From the NCBI GenBank assembly GCA_036785705.1, contig JAWUZG010000332.1, positions 1,860,001 to 1,924,000 of the forward strand: 64,000 nt of DNA, read 5' to 3'. Both the position numbers and the translations under genes were made by a program. The notes below the pieces were generated by a model that searched no databases, was not told where the DNA came from, and worked only from the letters and a program-made list of their open reading frames with translations. Source of the DNA: Acanthornis magna. Its lineage: Eukaryota; Chordata; Aves; Passeriformes; Acanthizidae. Below, one piece after another: positions 38,135 to 49,941 of the stretch (its first letter is position 1; each line of letters begins with the position of its first letter).

Positions 38135-38181
38135 GGAATTGGCAATTCCTTTTCACTCTGAAGCCTGCTAATTCAGAGTGA
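38135..38181. other. Cluster of two perfect palindromes
   Basis: GGAATTG-G-CAATTCC (38,135-38,149) is followed at once by TCACTCTGA and TCAGAGTGA (38,153-38,161 and 38,173-38,181), with an 11-base spacer holding CTAA. Both sets of arms are perfect. The arrangement resembles dense transcription-factor sites in a conserved element, but conservation could not be tested. Confidence 0.45.
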
Positions 38182-41100
38182 TTATTCCGATCAGCGCTAT
38201 TTGGAGTTAAGTCCCTCTCTTGATGTTTGCAGTACAGCATTTTCATTCTTCATTGCAATTTTGAATGCACCTTTCAACTAGTAGAGAATTAATTTGTTCT
38301 TTTGTGTTTATGGGCATTGGGATGATATATAGTCTATTTTCCCACTGTCCTGTTTGCTGACTGGAAAAGAATGGAATGTACCAATGGCTGGTTTGATACC
38401 ATGAAAAGGAGAAGCTGCAGCTCCACTGGCACTACAGTAGATTGGAAGGGAAGGTGCTCTGTCTATAGTAGAGGTTTGTTCTGGTTCATGTCATTGTTGG
38501 CTGTGTGGTATTTTGCTTCCAGGAAATCCTCCCGTGCTGCACTGGCTTTTTCCAGAAAGTCCAGGTTAGAAGTTGGGAGCAGTGGTGAAGTCACTGCAGT
38601 ACATTTGTACTGCTGCCAGTTTTTGTGAAATATGTTGTGTATTAGCTTACAGATATAATCCTGATAAAAGATACATCCCTTGTCTCTCTGGCACAGTTTA
38701 GGGAAAGGGGAAAAAAAAAGAGGGAAAACACAAACACCAAACATGGGCATTGTTGTGCTGTGCAGCAGTACTGCAGATTTCAGCATGTTGTGGTTGTAGG
38801 GAAAAGCTTCATCTCATGCCTGAAACTAAGATCTAAAGGGATCTGAAAAATTCTGGAATCTTTTTGCTCAAACTTTGTTTTCATCTGGGTTCTTTTTCAT
38901 ACTGCAGTGCGTTGACAGCACTTCCCCGTGTACCCAGCAAACTGTAGGACCTTGCTTTTTTGTGTGAGTAAAGTGGATTTCACCTTGAAATAATAAGCAC
39001 ATTAGGAATGTTTGTCTGTTTAGGAAACCATATGTTTCTAAGGTTTTGGGGGTTTTGTTCAAGTTCTTTAACATCAAATTAGCAAAAATAAAAGGTATAT
39101 TAAAATCATTAGAGAGAGTGAGTTCCTGCTTTTACGTGAGCTCAATTTTCTCCTGTGCTAAGTCTCCTGAGATCTGTAGACAGTCAGTGCCAAGATAACA
39201 TTGGCACCATTTTCTTATTGCCATGGTGATCTTCAGCTCCGCTGAATACTCAAGGGAGACTATGGTATTTTAAAGCAAGTAGAATTTTGGTAATTAAAAA
39301 GGCTGGAAGGAGGGATCTTTCTAAATTTTGCCAGCTTGGGTAAATAAGGATAATGAATTATGCCTGAATAGGAAAGTTATTAGTCTGCTTTAGTTGATTA
39401 GTAGAGAATAATAGTCAACTCAAGAGGCTGTGAGGGTCGGAGGGGGGCAGGTGGATCTGCAGTGTCCATCAGTGCCCTGAGCTGAGATCCCGAGCAGCTC
39501 CCCAGCAGCGGCTGTGCCTGCACGGGAACAACGCTCCCTTGTCGGAGCAGGACTGGCACGAGCCCTGCTCCCCTCTCTGTCATCTGCACTGGGAATTAAG
39601 GGCACCAATACATTCCAGAAGAATTTCCAATTAAGGCTCTTGCTTGGGAGTTGGACTCCTCCTTTGTCTGCTGTTTTATTAATGCCAATTTTACACTTTA
39701 CTGAAGCAGTGATTTTTTCAGGCTCTCTGTCGTTGTTCCGTCACAGTCCAGTTTTCAGCTCTCTCTGCTTACAGCATGAGTCAGCACTTGGGATTGTTTT
39801 ATGATACTCTGATAGTCCCTCCACGGTTTTTTTTGTCTTCTCTTTTATGACCCTTTCAAGCACACCTATCAGTGCAGTGTAAAGCATGCTAGCAGGAAGG
39901 ATGGTGAGACACCTGTTATGCTGATATGTTGGGGTCCAAAAAAAGTTACAAAATCTCTGTACTAGCACAATTTCAACCCATTATTTCAGGTCAGATTTAT
40001 CCCTTCAGCCACAGCTGAAGCAGCTTGAATGCTTTTGTAAAATATGTTTTTGGTAAGCAAATAAGCACTTAAAATGAATATTAAATTGTTTTGTGTTAGA
40101 TTTCTTGGATAGTTTGTCAGAAATACAAATGATTGTGTCAATTTTTTTTAACTCGCTCCATCCATGTGCTTTTACACATTGTTATCTATTCATGCTGTAT
40201 GTGATTTGGGGCAGGGGGCATTCTTAAATACTTTTTTCATAATATATGATATTTAGGTTTGTTAAGTTGTAAAGTCGAAGCAGCAAGCTGGATTCTCCTT
40301 CAGTGCACAGTTTAGTCATGGCACACCTGAAAGCTCCCCATTATGTTTATTAAGTGTTATAAGAGATTTCACTTAATTTTGTATGTTAAAAACCAATTTC
40401 CTTATCAAGCCAGGTTTTAAGGTTTGCTGAAGCAGAGCTCCAGCTGCCCTGGTGACTACAGAAATGTCTAAATATGATTCCTGCAAAACAGAATCAGTGT
40501 GCAGTTCCATATTGATACTGAGGTAGATTGCGTAGAAAACTTATTTGAAAGATTTGGGATTAAACAGGAAATTTGTATTTGGTGTCAAAGGTGTAAATGC
40601 ATATTTACAGTCTCCCTCATTTGAATGTACCCTCAAAAGAGCCGTAATGAGGCGACAGACTTTTACTTTTTCAGTGGTCTTCATATTGGAGCTCTGGAAT
40701 TGTATTCACTTGGAGCTCAGCATTGCTGCTGTGGAAGTAAAGGTTTGGCAGCTTTGCCCAAGCGCCAGCACAGGCAGCTAATGACAAAAAGTGGTGCCGT
40801 TCTGGGGGAATACAAAGCAGGTGTTGTGCATGTGTACAGGCACACCCCAGCCCCGTGCGGCTGCGAGCTCCTGATCCGCCTTGGATGCTGCTGCCTCATG
40901 CCAGCCCCTGCCAAGATGTGTAACACCCCAGTTTCACTGCTGAAGAGGTAGGTGGATTTGGACAGCTCTGTATCAATTCCTGAGGACACACAGTAACTTT
41001 CCCCAAATGGTTCAGTGTCTAATTAGTGGGCACAGAGCCTTGCCAAGAAATGTATTTTTGGCAGAGCTCCACTTTGCTGAGTGGGTCAGGATTTTCCTGA

Positions 41101-41225
41101 TTTTTATTGCTGTACTCTATATGTGATTGATTTTGTTCAGCTGAATGTAATCCCCTGGTTTGTTTGTTTTGTCATATCAACATAAGTACATTTAATCTTT
41201 GATGGGGTAATCTTTTCAGGTTTGA

Positions 41226-41271
41226 TTTTTTTTTTTTTTTTTTCTTTTTTTTTCTTTTTTTCTTTTTGGTA
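41226..41271 (+). repeat. T-rich low-complexity tract
   Basis: There are about 46 bases of T runs with single C interruptions, including a long T run at the left. It resembles a polypyrimidine tract, but no AG acceptor with a plausible exon follows (GGTAGGATTTCAG is not followed by a recognisable coding frame). It is treated as a simple repeat. Confidence 0.85.
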
Positions 41272-41839
41272 GGATTTCAGTTTTGCGGTGGGTTTATGTA
41301 TTTTCAAATATTTTAACGGAAGTATCCATTTGTGTAAATTAGAAGCGTACCGGCTTTTTTACTTATTTCCATTGGATTTTTATTATTTAAAGACCATAGT
41401 TTAATGATGCTCTAAATTTACCTTGTTTTAAAAAGGATAAACCTGTTACTCGCCTGGCTCTGAGCAAGGATTACAGGAAATAAACAAGCCTAAGTCTCTA
41501 TCTAGTTATTTTTAGCTTAACTATACTACTTTTCTTCTTATTTCAGTTCGAGATGAGATGAGAACTGCAAATAGCCTAAATTAGTCTGTAGCATTTATAT
41601 CTTGTTAAGTTTCCTGCTTTGGAAAATATGCAGGAAAATGATTATATGTGGTATTCATCTAGAGGCTGATGAGTTTGTTATAATTATGAAGGTAGATGTA
41701 ATGAGATGAAAACATCTCTCTTTAGGCTCTCTGAGGAATTCCTTCTCTCCATATTGCTGTTGGGTTAACTATTTTCTAACCAAAGTGTTCCTCAGCATTC
41801 ACTTGTCATATTTTGGGGTTTCTTCTGTTACTGTGTAGG

Positions 41840-42010
41840 AGATTGATTGATTGGCAGCTCTGCTATTAGCATTTATAGGTGATAACTAATTAAATTCTAC
41901 ATGCACATGAGTGGATAATAAAGACCCCTTCGCATCTCATTTATTAACACAAATCTCCAGTGTAATTATCATTTTACCATTATTTAGCATGCTTAATAAC
42001 TCTTTGTTGA
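41840..42010. promoter_or_regulatory. Candidate homeodomain-rich regulatory element
   Basis: The block is AT-rich but not simple-repeat. It carries many TAAT/ATTA cores: TAACTAATTAAAT, TTTATTAACAC, GTAATTATC, ACCATTATTTAGC and TTAATAAC. GATTGATTGAT repeats at its left and ATGCACATGAG lies inside. This motif density resembles deeply conserved enhancers near developmental genes. AT-rich composition alone raises TAAT frequency, so support is weak without alignment. Confidence 0.25.
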
Positions 42011-43257
42011 GTAATTTTCTAGTTCCTTCTAAAAGACACTGAGATACAAGTGTATCTAAAATCTTCATCTTGTACAAAGTTATAGGAGTTTTAGTTTTGG
42101 TTTATGCTTCCTTCTATCTTTTGGAAAGTTAATCTTTGGGTTTCTTCAGCCCAAAATTTTTCAAAGAACTTGATAATTCCTAAACTGAGTTCAAATATTT
42201 AATAGGCATTATGAAGCACTTAGCTGAGGAGACTGGAAGATCTGTGTGGGTTCAGTTGATCGTTTCCCTTACGGGGAATAGTGTTAGCAAGGAATTGATG
42301 AGAATGAGACTATGAATATTTACTGTTTGAGAAGGAGGGCTGAGTTTCCTTGATACCACTGTCAGAGTAGATTAGAAATTGGTATTTTTATTCTGTTTGT
42401 TTTGATGATGGTTTTTGTGTGTGTGGTGGTAATATTTTTTTCGAGGCTGTGTCCAAAGTCCTCCTTTCCCCAAAGGATTCTATCTGTATGTTTTTTCCAT
42501 ATGCTTTTATTTATGTGTTGGTAATGTGGATGTGCATATTTACATGCAATTGTCCAAATATAATCTGTGCAAGTGCTTATGTTTGAGAACTGGTTGTGAT
42601 ACCCTTATTTTCATGTGAAGAGAGATCTAGACAGATTTAACTGAGACTGGCAAAAGTTTTCCTTCAGTGTAGCTTATAAACTTTAGCATTTTTATTCTAT
42701 TACTTGTCTGTGTGTATTTTTTTTCTATAAATTCCCACTGTTACTGTAACTTCACAAAGGTTTTGTTGACTTTTACGTGGCAATGCCAATTTCTAAGGAA
42801 CGCAGGGTTTGTGGATATCTTTCTGTTATTCTCTTGTTCATTTGTACTGTATCTGTAGAAGCGGTAATTTCTGGAGAGTCACACACTGATTATTTTAGTG
42901 TGAATTTTTATGACAGCAGAAGTTTCACCCACCAGTGCAGTGTAACTCTTGTAATGTGGAGATACTCAAGATTTCAATGTAAGGAACAGCACAAGTTCTT
43001 CCTTCACAAGAAAATGTCTTTTCCCTTAACTGTAATTCCAGATTCTCCTATCACACTTTTCTAAAGCTTCACATAAATTTGACCTAGAAGAGAATTTTTT
43101 TCACAAGTTTGGTTGTGTAGATGTTTAGTCATTATTCACCTTTTATGCTCACAGTAATGCCAAGCCACATTTTGCAGCCAAACACAGGCTTTCTGCCACA
43201 GAAGGCTTTTTTACAGTGAGGTAAGATCACCACCTGATCCTAAGTTTTATTAAAGAA

Positions 43258-43375
43258 ATTGTCAGAAGGAATGGAGAGCTTTAAAGAGAGACTAGTCAAA
43301 TGTCCTGGTGGGTGTTTAACATGCTCTATATGAGACAGCCCTCCTTGGGCTAGATCAGTTTCTAACTAAAATATG
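43258..43375 (+). mobile_element. Possible ancient CR1/L3-type LINE 3' tail
   Basis: The order GGAATGGAGAGCTTTAAAGAGAGACTAG, then CTGGTGGGTGTTTAACATG, then GACAGCC and TTGGGCTAGATCAG resembles the 3' end of old CR1/L3-class LINEs. In those, a TTTAAA-AGACTGG block is followed by a GGACTAGATGA block. Divergence is high and no terminal octamer survives. The call rests on pattern memory. Confidence 0.35.
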
Positions 43376-44859
43376 AACCATGTCTACCTTCTGTGGTTTC
43401 TCGACTTTCCAACATCCCTTTTCCTTAATCCTCGAGTGTCTCTCAACGTGAAGTGATGATATGCTATAGAAAAAGGGAGAGGGCAGTTCTTCTGTAGCGA
43501 CTAAAACAGTAAAAGTGTATTTGCTTTCCAGTCATAGAGTGAACGTCCACTCAGATTAGAGACAGTGCATTTACAGTGTGTGAAGGATTATCAAACAACT
43601 CCAAGGGCTCTGCAGTTTAGGATGTCAGTAGAAGTGCTGTGAGTGACTTTGCAGCAGTAGAGGCTTTCTCAGCTGTTACCAGCTCTTATGGGGCTTTGGA
43701 GAAATGCACAGCAAAAAAAGCCATGTAGCATCAACATTTGTGAACTAGATTTATTCTCTTTCATCTTTGCAATCCTTGAAAACAGAAGTAATTGCTGACA
43801 GGATTGGGATGGATGCAGCTGTGAGAGTAACTTGGTGCAGGACTGCCCACATCATTCAGGTTTTTGTAGTAGGCAGAAGATGAACGTGGTTTGATTTCTC
43901 TCATTTTCAGTTATTACAGCTACTTTCTGCCAGTGTATCTTAGGGGTTTTTTTATCTTGAATGGTATTTTCTTACAGGCTTTGGGTTTTGGCAGCAAATA
44001 CTCAAGATCTAGGAAGCGGATGTGGGCAAGTGTGTGTGCACTGATTTGTATTCTGCCTCATGGACTAACTCATGTTTCTGTAAGTGATAGAATGACTTAC
44101 ATATCGCATTCTGCCTTGGTCTGAAGGAGACTGTTCTTCAGGAAGCTGTTATTTGTTACTTCACATATGCCTTTGGTATAACCTTTCTCTCACATTGTGC
44201 ATTAAACTCCTCAATTAATTTCTTTAAATTCCTTAGTCACTGAAGACTGTGCATTTATATAAGTGACTGAACATACAGATAACTTATTTTTGAAATGTGT
44301 AAGCCTCTAAATCTCACTGGGTGTTGGTGCAAAAGAAAAAGGAAAATAAAAAAAAAATAAATTGGGGGCTGCTAAGGCATCTATACTGCAAAAAAAAAAG
44401 TTTGTAATACACTCTTAGAGGCAATTAGTGCAGAAAAAGTTACCCATTTTCTACGTTTTAAATGGTGGAGAGTAAGGGTCCTACTTTTCTCTGTTTTTCT
44501 TTATTTTGTTTCTGGAAGCTCTAGTTTCTTGAGGATTTCATGATGATACACAGGTATATTTTGTAGATAGTCCCTTTGATTTTGTAATCATTGTTCAGTT
44601 CAGTGCTGTCTATATCTTTTAAGGTGTTCTGGTGACAAAAGTCCTTGGAATGTTAAATTATTCTTAAGTTTGTCTTGTGAGAACCTGACAAGAAGGGATT
44701 TACAGTAAACCTGCACCTCTGAAACTCCCAATCTGTGTTGACAGCTAGCTGTGCAACTTTTCCTTCCATGTGCTTTTATTTTCATCTTTTAACGTAGCAT
44801 TTAAGTAACACGGACATTTTGCAAAAACTTTTAAGGGCTGCTTGAAATAAACTAAATGC

Positions 44860-45300
44860 CTTGAATCCCAGGCCATTCACACAACCAGTAAGGATGAAAA
44901 TCTCATTGTGGAGCTCTCCTGTCGCTGCCAAAGTGACCTTGGTGGGTGGAAAGATGACAGAGTGCTTTCCTGGCCGCGCCTGACAGCAGCGCGATAGCGG
45001 CGCGCTTGACAAATCGCTCACATTAAAATGGGGGGCACTTTCGGCAGCACCGGCGTCCCAATCCATCAGTCCTGATTACTACACAAACGTCAGCCATGGC
45101 ACAGAGCACATTTGTCAGGGGGAGTAAAAAGCAGTTGTTAGTAGGAGCTCTCCCTGTCACAGTAATGGACTGAGGCTCGCGACGGTGACTCGCAGGAGCC
45201 ATTTGCAAATGGCCTGACCAGGACTTGGAGAAAACGCTTTATTTACACAGCACCATGGGATAATTAAACAGGGAGAATTAGAAACTTTACGTAGGGGTGA
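44860..45300. promoter_or_regulatory. Candidate conserved non-coding element (enhancer-like)
   Basis: Compared with its surroundings the block is complex, non-repetitive and CpG-bearing. A GCGCGATAGCGGCGCGC core lies around 44,990-45,005. It holds three TGACAG/CTGTCA words (44,955, 44,981, 45,154), the target of MEIS/TGIF-type TALE homeodomain proteins, plus TTGACA, CATTTGCAAATGG and GATTACTAC words. CATTTGCAAATGG is itself a 13-bp palindrome containing an octamer-like ATTTGCA half. Retained CpGs in CpG-depleted DNA suggest constraint or lack of methylation. Frames of 61-94 codons on the minus strand have no recognisable product. Confidence 0.4.
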
Positions 45301-46791
45301 TTGAAAAGTTTCTTGAGTGGTTGAGGCTACCTGAAGCGTATCTGAGAGACTGTGTTCTACGGAATGCTTAATGCAGCAGGGAATCAGGATGCATACTTTA
45401 AAAATTCTTTGAAATTCCTAATTTAGATGGGTTTGGGTTTGGTTTTTCTTCATGCTAATGAAGAAACTATAGAGTAGGAATTCATTCAGAAATATAAGTA
45501 ATTGTAGAATTGGATATGGATTAATATTTTCAGTCATAGTTACTTATTCTTGCATCTTTCACCCATTTTCATAGGCATTGTATATTTGCAGAATTGAGGA
45601 ATTCCACAGAAAGATCATAATTTAGAGTAAAAGGAATCACTATAACTAGTGATCTCTGTGTAGAACAGCTGATTTTATTTTTATTGAAGAGAGTAGGACT
45701 ATCCCATTAAGAAACAGCATTACTTTAGTGTGACTTCTATATTGTAAAACTGTTATTCCTAAGAGCTTATTAGAAACAAAATTGTTCTCATTTTCACTCA
45801 CTGATTAGTCAGTATTGAGTGGATAATAGATTTAATAAACCATCAGATAATTATTCCAGAAATAATGAGTCATTTAAGTTCAAATGTGTTTACATTTGAT
45901 TTGGTTTGGTTTTTTTGGAGGGAATCAGTACTTTTAGTAATGCCAATGCTGTTTTCAACACAGTTTTTCTGTAGAAGAATTTCTATTTCATATTTTGGAT
46001 CTTTAGTCTCAACTTGAAAAATAATGCAAAATATGTGAGAGAGAATACCTCACAGGGAATAAATAAAATACTGTTGCAACTGAGAGAACTTAAAAGCCAT
46101 CAATTGGTATTTTTTTGCCCATATGAAGTTTTTGCGGTCTGTTTTTTTCAGAGGTTTCACCTCACAACTGTCCTACCATAAGTATTACCAATTTAAAAAA
46201 CAAAGCCTTTTGCCAAGCACTGTAAATGCTGAAAAGAAGATAGCCTGAGGGAAACCTGCATGTGATATTTCACTTGCATTTAGGTTCTTGTGTGGGAAAT
46301 GTTGTAGTTATTAGTTTACATTTTAGGGAATGGTTAAGCTTGCATTCATCAGGAAACAGAAAATGAAGTTCATCTGAAGTGGGAGAAACATGAGTATTTC
46401 TTTGGTTCTCTGAGATATTACTGGCTTTGTGTTGTGGATTAGAGTTCAGTACGCAGAAGTCAGTGCATACATCTTTCAGTGTTTTGAGTTAAATGTCTCT
46501 TCTGCTAAATAGAAATTATCAGTTTCTTACACTGCACAAAAAACTGGGAACTCGTTGCTCCTCCAGCACTTTAAATTACATTTAGATCATTTGAATGAGT
46601 GCAGAATTTGCTACCAAGTTGAAACAATGGGGAGTTGGGTTTGAAGCATGGGTGTTCTTTGGGATCTCTACAGAAAACCAAATCACCTCCTGGGTTACCA
46701 GAAAATGTCTCGGGTGTGTTACCTGGGCACAGGCCCAGGCTTTATTTCTTTACAGTCTTTGTGCTTTGGGAAGTATTAGCATGTTTGTTCT

Positions 46792-46818
46792 CCCATTCTT
46801 AATGAAATTAAGAATGGG
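46792..46818. other. Perfect 12-bp inverted repeat (hairpin)
   Basis: The arms CCCATTCTTAAT and ATTAAGAATGGG are perfect complements around GAA, giving a 27-bp hairpin. The left side continues into a pyrimidine-rich stretch. It is too short for a microRNA precursor on its own, and pairing does not extend past the arms. Origin and function are unknown. Confidence 0.6.
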
Positions 46819-49549
46819 TTACTAGGATCAAATCTTTCCTTAAAAGAGTAGTTGCAGTGTGTTTCAAAATATAACACTGTGTTCTTAGCTGCTGAGATTT
46901 GATGTGTGGCAGTAATTCTGTTCTGAAACCGCCGAACACCTTTTTGTATGTGTTACTGGAAAGATCCCATTAGAATTAGATTTTGGTGAAAGTTGGTTAC
47001 TGAAGATTATTTTGAACCTGTGAAATTAAATGAAAGATTATCTAGATGTAAAATCTTGCCATTCATGAAAATGTCAATTTCTGTGCTTTTATATTGATAA
47101 AACAGTGGCTTGAGGAGATAAACATTCTTTCCATCATTATGTTTTACTGCTTTGCAATTCCCTTTTTTTTCTGCTGAATAAACATCATCAGTTGTATCCA
47201 TATTTGCATCAACATCTGTAGGCCATGCACAGTCCACCAAGCTTGCTAAAGACTGTTTCCAACTGTTATTTGTTATTGGAATTTGCACACAACTGAGAAC
47301 ATCTGATATAAAACGTTCACAGAGTTAATCCAAATCTCTGGTTAGCTCTTTGAATTTGATCTTCTTCCAAACCAGATCGAAAAGTCAGGTTGTTTTTAAG
47401 TTTTCTGGGAAATGGAAATTTCTGTAACATTCTCTACCCAAACCATACCAGTTTGGGTAAGGAGTGAACCTCCCAGCAGTTTCATGGCTACTCAGCATGA
47501 CCCTGAGCTGCCCATCAGGTTTTCAGGGAAGTCAGTGTCTTAGGAAGGCAGATAGAGTTTGCAACCTGTGGGTGTTTTCTGGTGTTTTTTTCTGTGAAGG
47601 CATCATGGAACAATTTGTAAGGCAAATTCTGGCAGGCTCTCATGGAATCTGTTGGAAATAATGAACTGTGACAGCTGGGTTTCCCAACTAACTCTAATCT
47701 TCTCCAGTGAACTCCTCTAACAATATTTTTACTGCATTCCACTGCAGATTGGAATACAATTGCAGAGATCTGTGAGGAATGGCTAACTTAAAGATTGTTC
47801 TGTGGACTGTTCAGGAGGGCCTGAGGTTTATAGATTACAGCATCATTATGTCTCAGAAGTTAATAAGAGGGGGGAGTGATCAATAGACCATTTCAGGGCT
47901 TTTAAGGTAAGTTCAGTAGTGCAGCACAGGAACAGGATGACAGTTTACACCTTGGATTTGGGCCGTGACAAGTCCTGCTTTGGCAAAGTCACGTAAAGCT
48001 GGGAAAGGAATGATCCCTAAGATAGGGGTGTGCTCAGAACTTTTCTTCACTATGAACCTTTGTGTTAATGAAGTTATACTTTGTCTTATTAATAATTATT
48101 TTATTTACATGTCATTTATGGATATTGTTGCTTGCATACTTCATCCACTCTGCATGTGCTTGATGTATTTGCATGCTTATTAAAGAATGCAAATAGGATC
48201 ATTCGTTTGCACATGGTTTATGTGGGTAAATGTTTTCATTAAATTATCTCTCTGGTACCATCAGCAATAGTGTGTTAAAAAGTGAGAGATTACCTTATTC
48301 AAATGTCAAAAATGCAGGTTTAGGCTCACCTGATCTTTCTTGCTCTATATGTGTATCTGCTTTTTCAGGCTTTCCTATTTATATTAAACTTTCAAGGAGA
48401 TAGTGCAATACTGAATGTATCAGAGTTCACTGCTCAAAATCGATCTGTTGTAGAGGACAGGCCCTTTTCTTCAATATACTTTATTCTGAACAAATACTAG
48501 TAGAATCATAAAAATTTACACAATTACGTTTGTATAGAAATTTGTTGTTTCCTTGAAAAGAAGGTTCCTTTCTTGCAGGTCTCATTTTTTCATTTGGAAG
48601 ATTCACCTTGCCAATGCACTGCTCTTTTTGTAGAGGCTGCCAGGAAATTGTGAAACAATAGACACAGTAACAGTCCAAGTTCAAGTCCTCTTTAGGTTTT
48701 GATGAGAAATACTATTTCATATCTACAGAATTTCATGCTGTGCCCTGAATATTCCATAAAGAACTATTAAACCAGGGAGAGAAAATTCATGAGACATTCC
48801 AACCATCAAGAATCTTCTCTAAACCATTTGCATGCTTATCTTTAGTCACACTTTATTAGTTTGCCATGTCTCTCAACAGTGTAAGTTTATCCTTTATGAA
48901 CATGGTGAATTAAGGAAGCTGATCATGCTTGCATTCTCTTGTACAGGTTGACCTCCCTGATCAGATAATAGTACGATATTGCTTCAAGGGGATAAAAAAA
49001 TAAGTGCTTTATTTATCTGTATTTTGAAATGGATGCATATGAAAGAATTCTATCAATAAATTTAAAACTGAGTGACAATTTTGCTCTGTGCCATTCTGGT
49101 TCAAGCTTTATAGTGCATTTTGTTAAAAAAACAGCCAGAGGAGGCAAAGAGATCTTCAGACGTGACAATTGCTTGAAGTGGTGTTTGCAGTGATGGAAAA
49201 GACAGCAGTTCCCCAAGGAAGGAGAAACAACCTTATAGTTATTTTATTTTCTGTATGTACACATCTGAACAGCTGGAGAGGAGCTTGAGTTGGGAATCAT
49301 CACTTTTGTTGATGTTTGTTTTGCCTTTTGTTTATCTCTGTCTGTATTCCAAAACTGCTGCTAACTTGCCAGTGTATTTGGGGTTTGGTTTGTTTGTTTC
49401 AATGAGATAGTATGGAACTTTTTATTTTATTTCTTTCCCCACAAAACGAAGGAGAGTATTCTGGACAAAGTGAAATTAAATTTCGCTTGAATAGTGACTT
49501 CTTCAATATTTTGCTCATCATTCTCTGGTGTGGAACCATGGAACAATCA

Positions 49550-49860
49550 TGTCCATGAGGCAGCAGTGTGTCCATGGCTAAGGAGACCATCCTGGGGTGC
49601 GCCAGAAGGTATTGCCAGCAGCTCAGGGAAAGGATCCTGCCCCTCAGCCTCACCTGGAGAGTTTTGTCCAGCTTCAGGTCCCCCAGCACAGGAGAGACAT
49701 GGGGCAGGTCCAGCAGGGCATTTCAGTGATGGTTGATGGAATGGAGCATTTCAGTTGTGAGGAGAGGCTGAGGGAGTTGGGCATGTTTAGCCAGGAGATG
49801 GCTGAGAGGGGACCTCATCCCTGTCTGTCAGTGCCTGCAGGGAGTTAAAGGAGTCATCTG
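49550..49860 (+). mobile_element. CR1 LINE fragment, sense, ORF2 3' end
   Basis: The sequence follows the end of CR1 ORF2. In order it shows CATCCTGGGGTGCGCC, a TTGCCAGCAGCTCAGGG block, CTGCCCCTCAGCCTCACCTGGAG, TGTCCAGCTTCAGGTCCCCCAG, AGAGACATGGGGCAGGTCCAGCAG, then a GGAATGGAGCATTTC...GAGGAGAGGCTGAGGGAGTTGGGC block and AGGGGACCTCATCCCTG. Small deletions and frame breaks are evident, so it is a dead fragment. The + strand frames of 80-83 codons here are decayed CR1 reading frames or their shadows. No terminal octamers follow. The copy stops before a T-rich tract at 49,908. Confidence 0.88.
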
Positions 49861-49907
49861 TATCTGGATGAGCAAACGATCACCAAAGAAGACTTAGAGT
49901 AGATGCC

Positions 49908-49941
49908 TTTTTTTTTTTCTTTTTTCTTTTTTTTTCTTTTT
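49908..49941 (+). repeat. T-rich low-complexity tract
   Basis: T runs with C interruptions lie just downstream of the CR1 fragment. CR1 elements do not end in poly-T, so this is probably an independent simple repeat. Confidence 0.85.

Larger units (their letters stand above)
30816..41225. other. Non-coding stretch with short palindromes
   Basis: This is AT-rich, intron-like sequence without recognisable exons. Short features are a hairpin at 33,045-33,068, a palindrome cluster at 38,135-38,181, a C/A-rich tract near 32,903-32,933, a T run near 35,679 and a GC-richer patch at 39,420-39,620. Open frames reach about 108 codons, mostly overlapping on opposite strands. No repeat family is confidently recognised. 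Confidence 0.5.
42011..49549. other. Non-coding stretch, intron-like
   Basis: No exon is recognised. It contains the LINE-like tail at 43,258-43,375, the candidate conserved element at 44,860-45,300, G/T tracts near 45,430 and 45,900, and the hairpin at 46,792-46,818. Frames of up to 95 codons lack domains or splice support. Confidence 0.5.

Noticed and set aside
41220..41290. Long polypyrimidine tract followed by CAG, resembling a splice acceptor
   Set aside because: No coding frame or donor of plausible exon size follows. The tract is simple poly-T with C interruptions.
49494..49848. 80- and 83-codon + strand frames
   Set aside because: They fall in a decayed CR1 ORF2 fragment with frame breaks, and are recorded as a mobile element.
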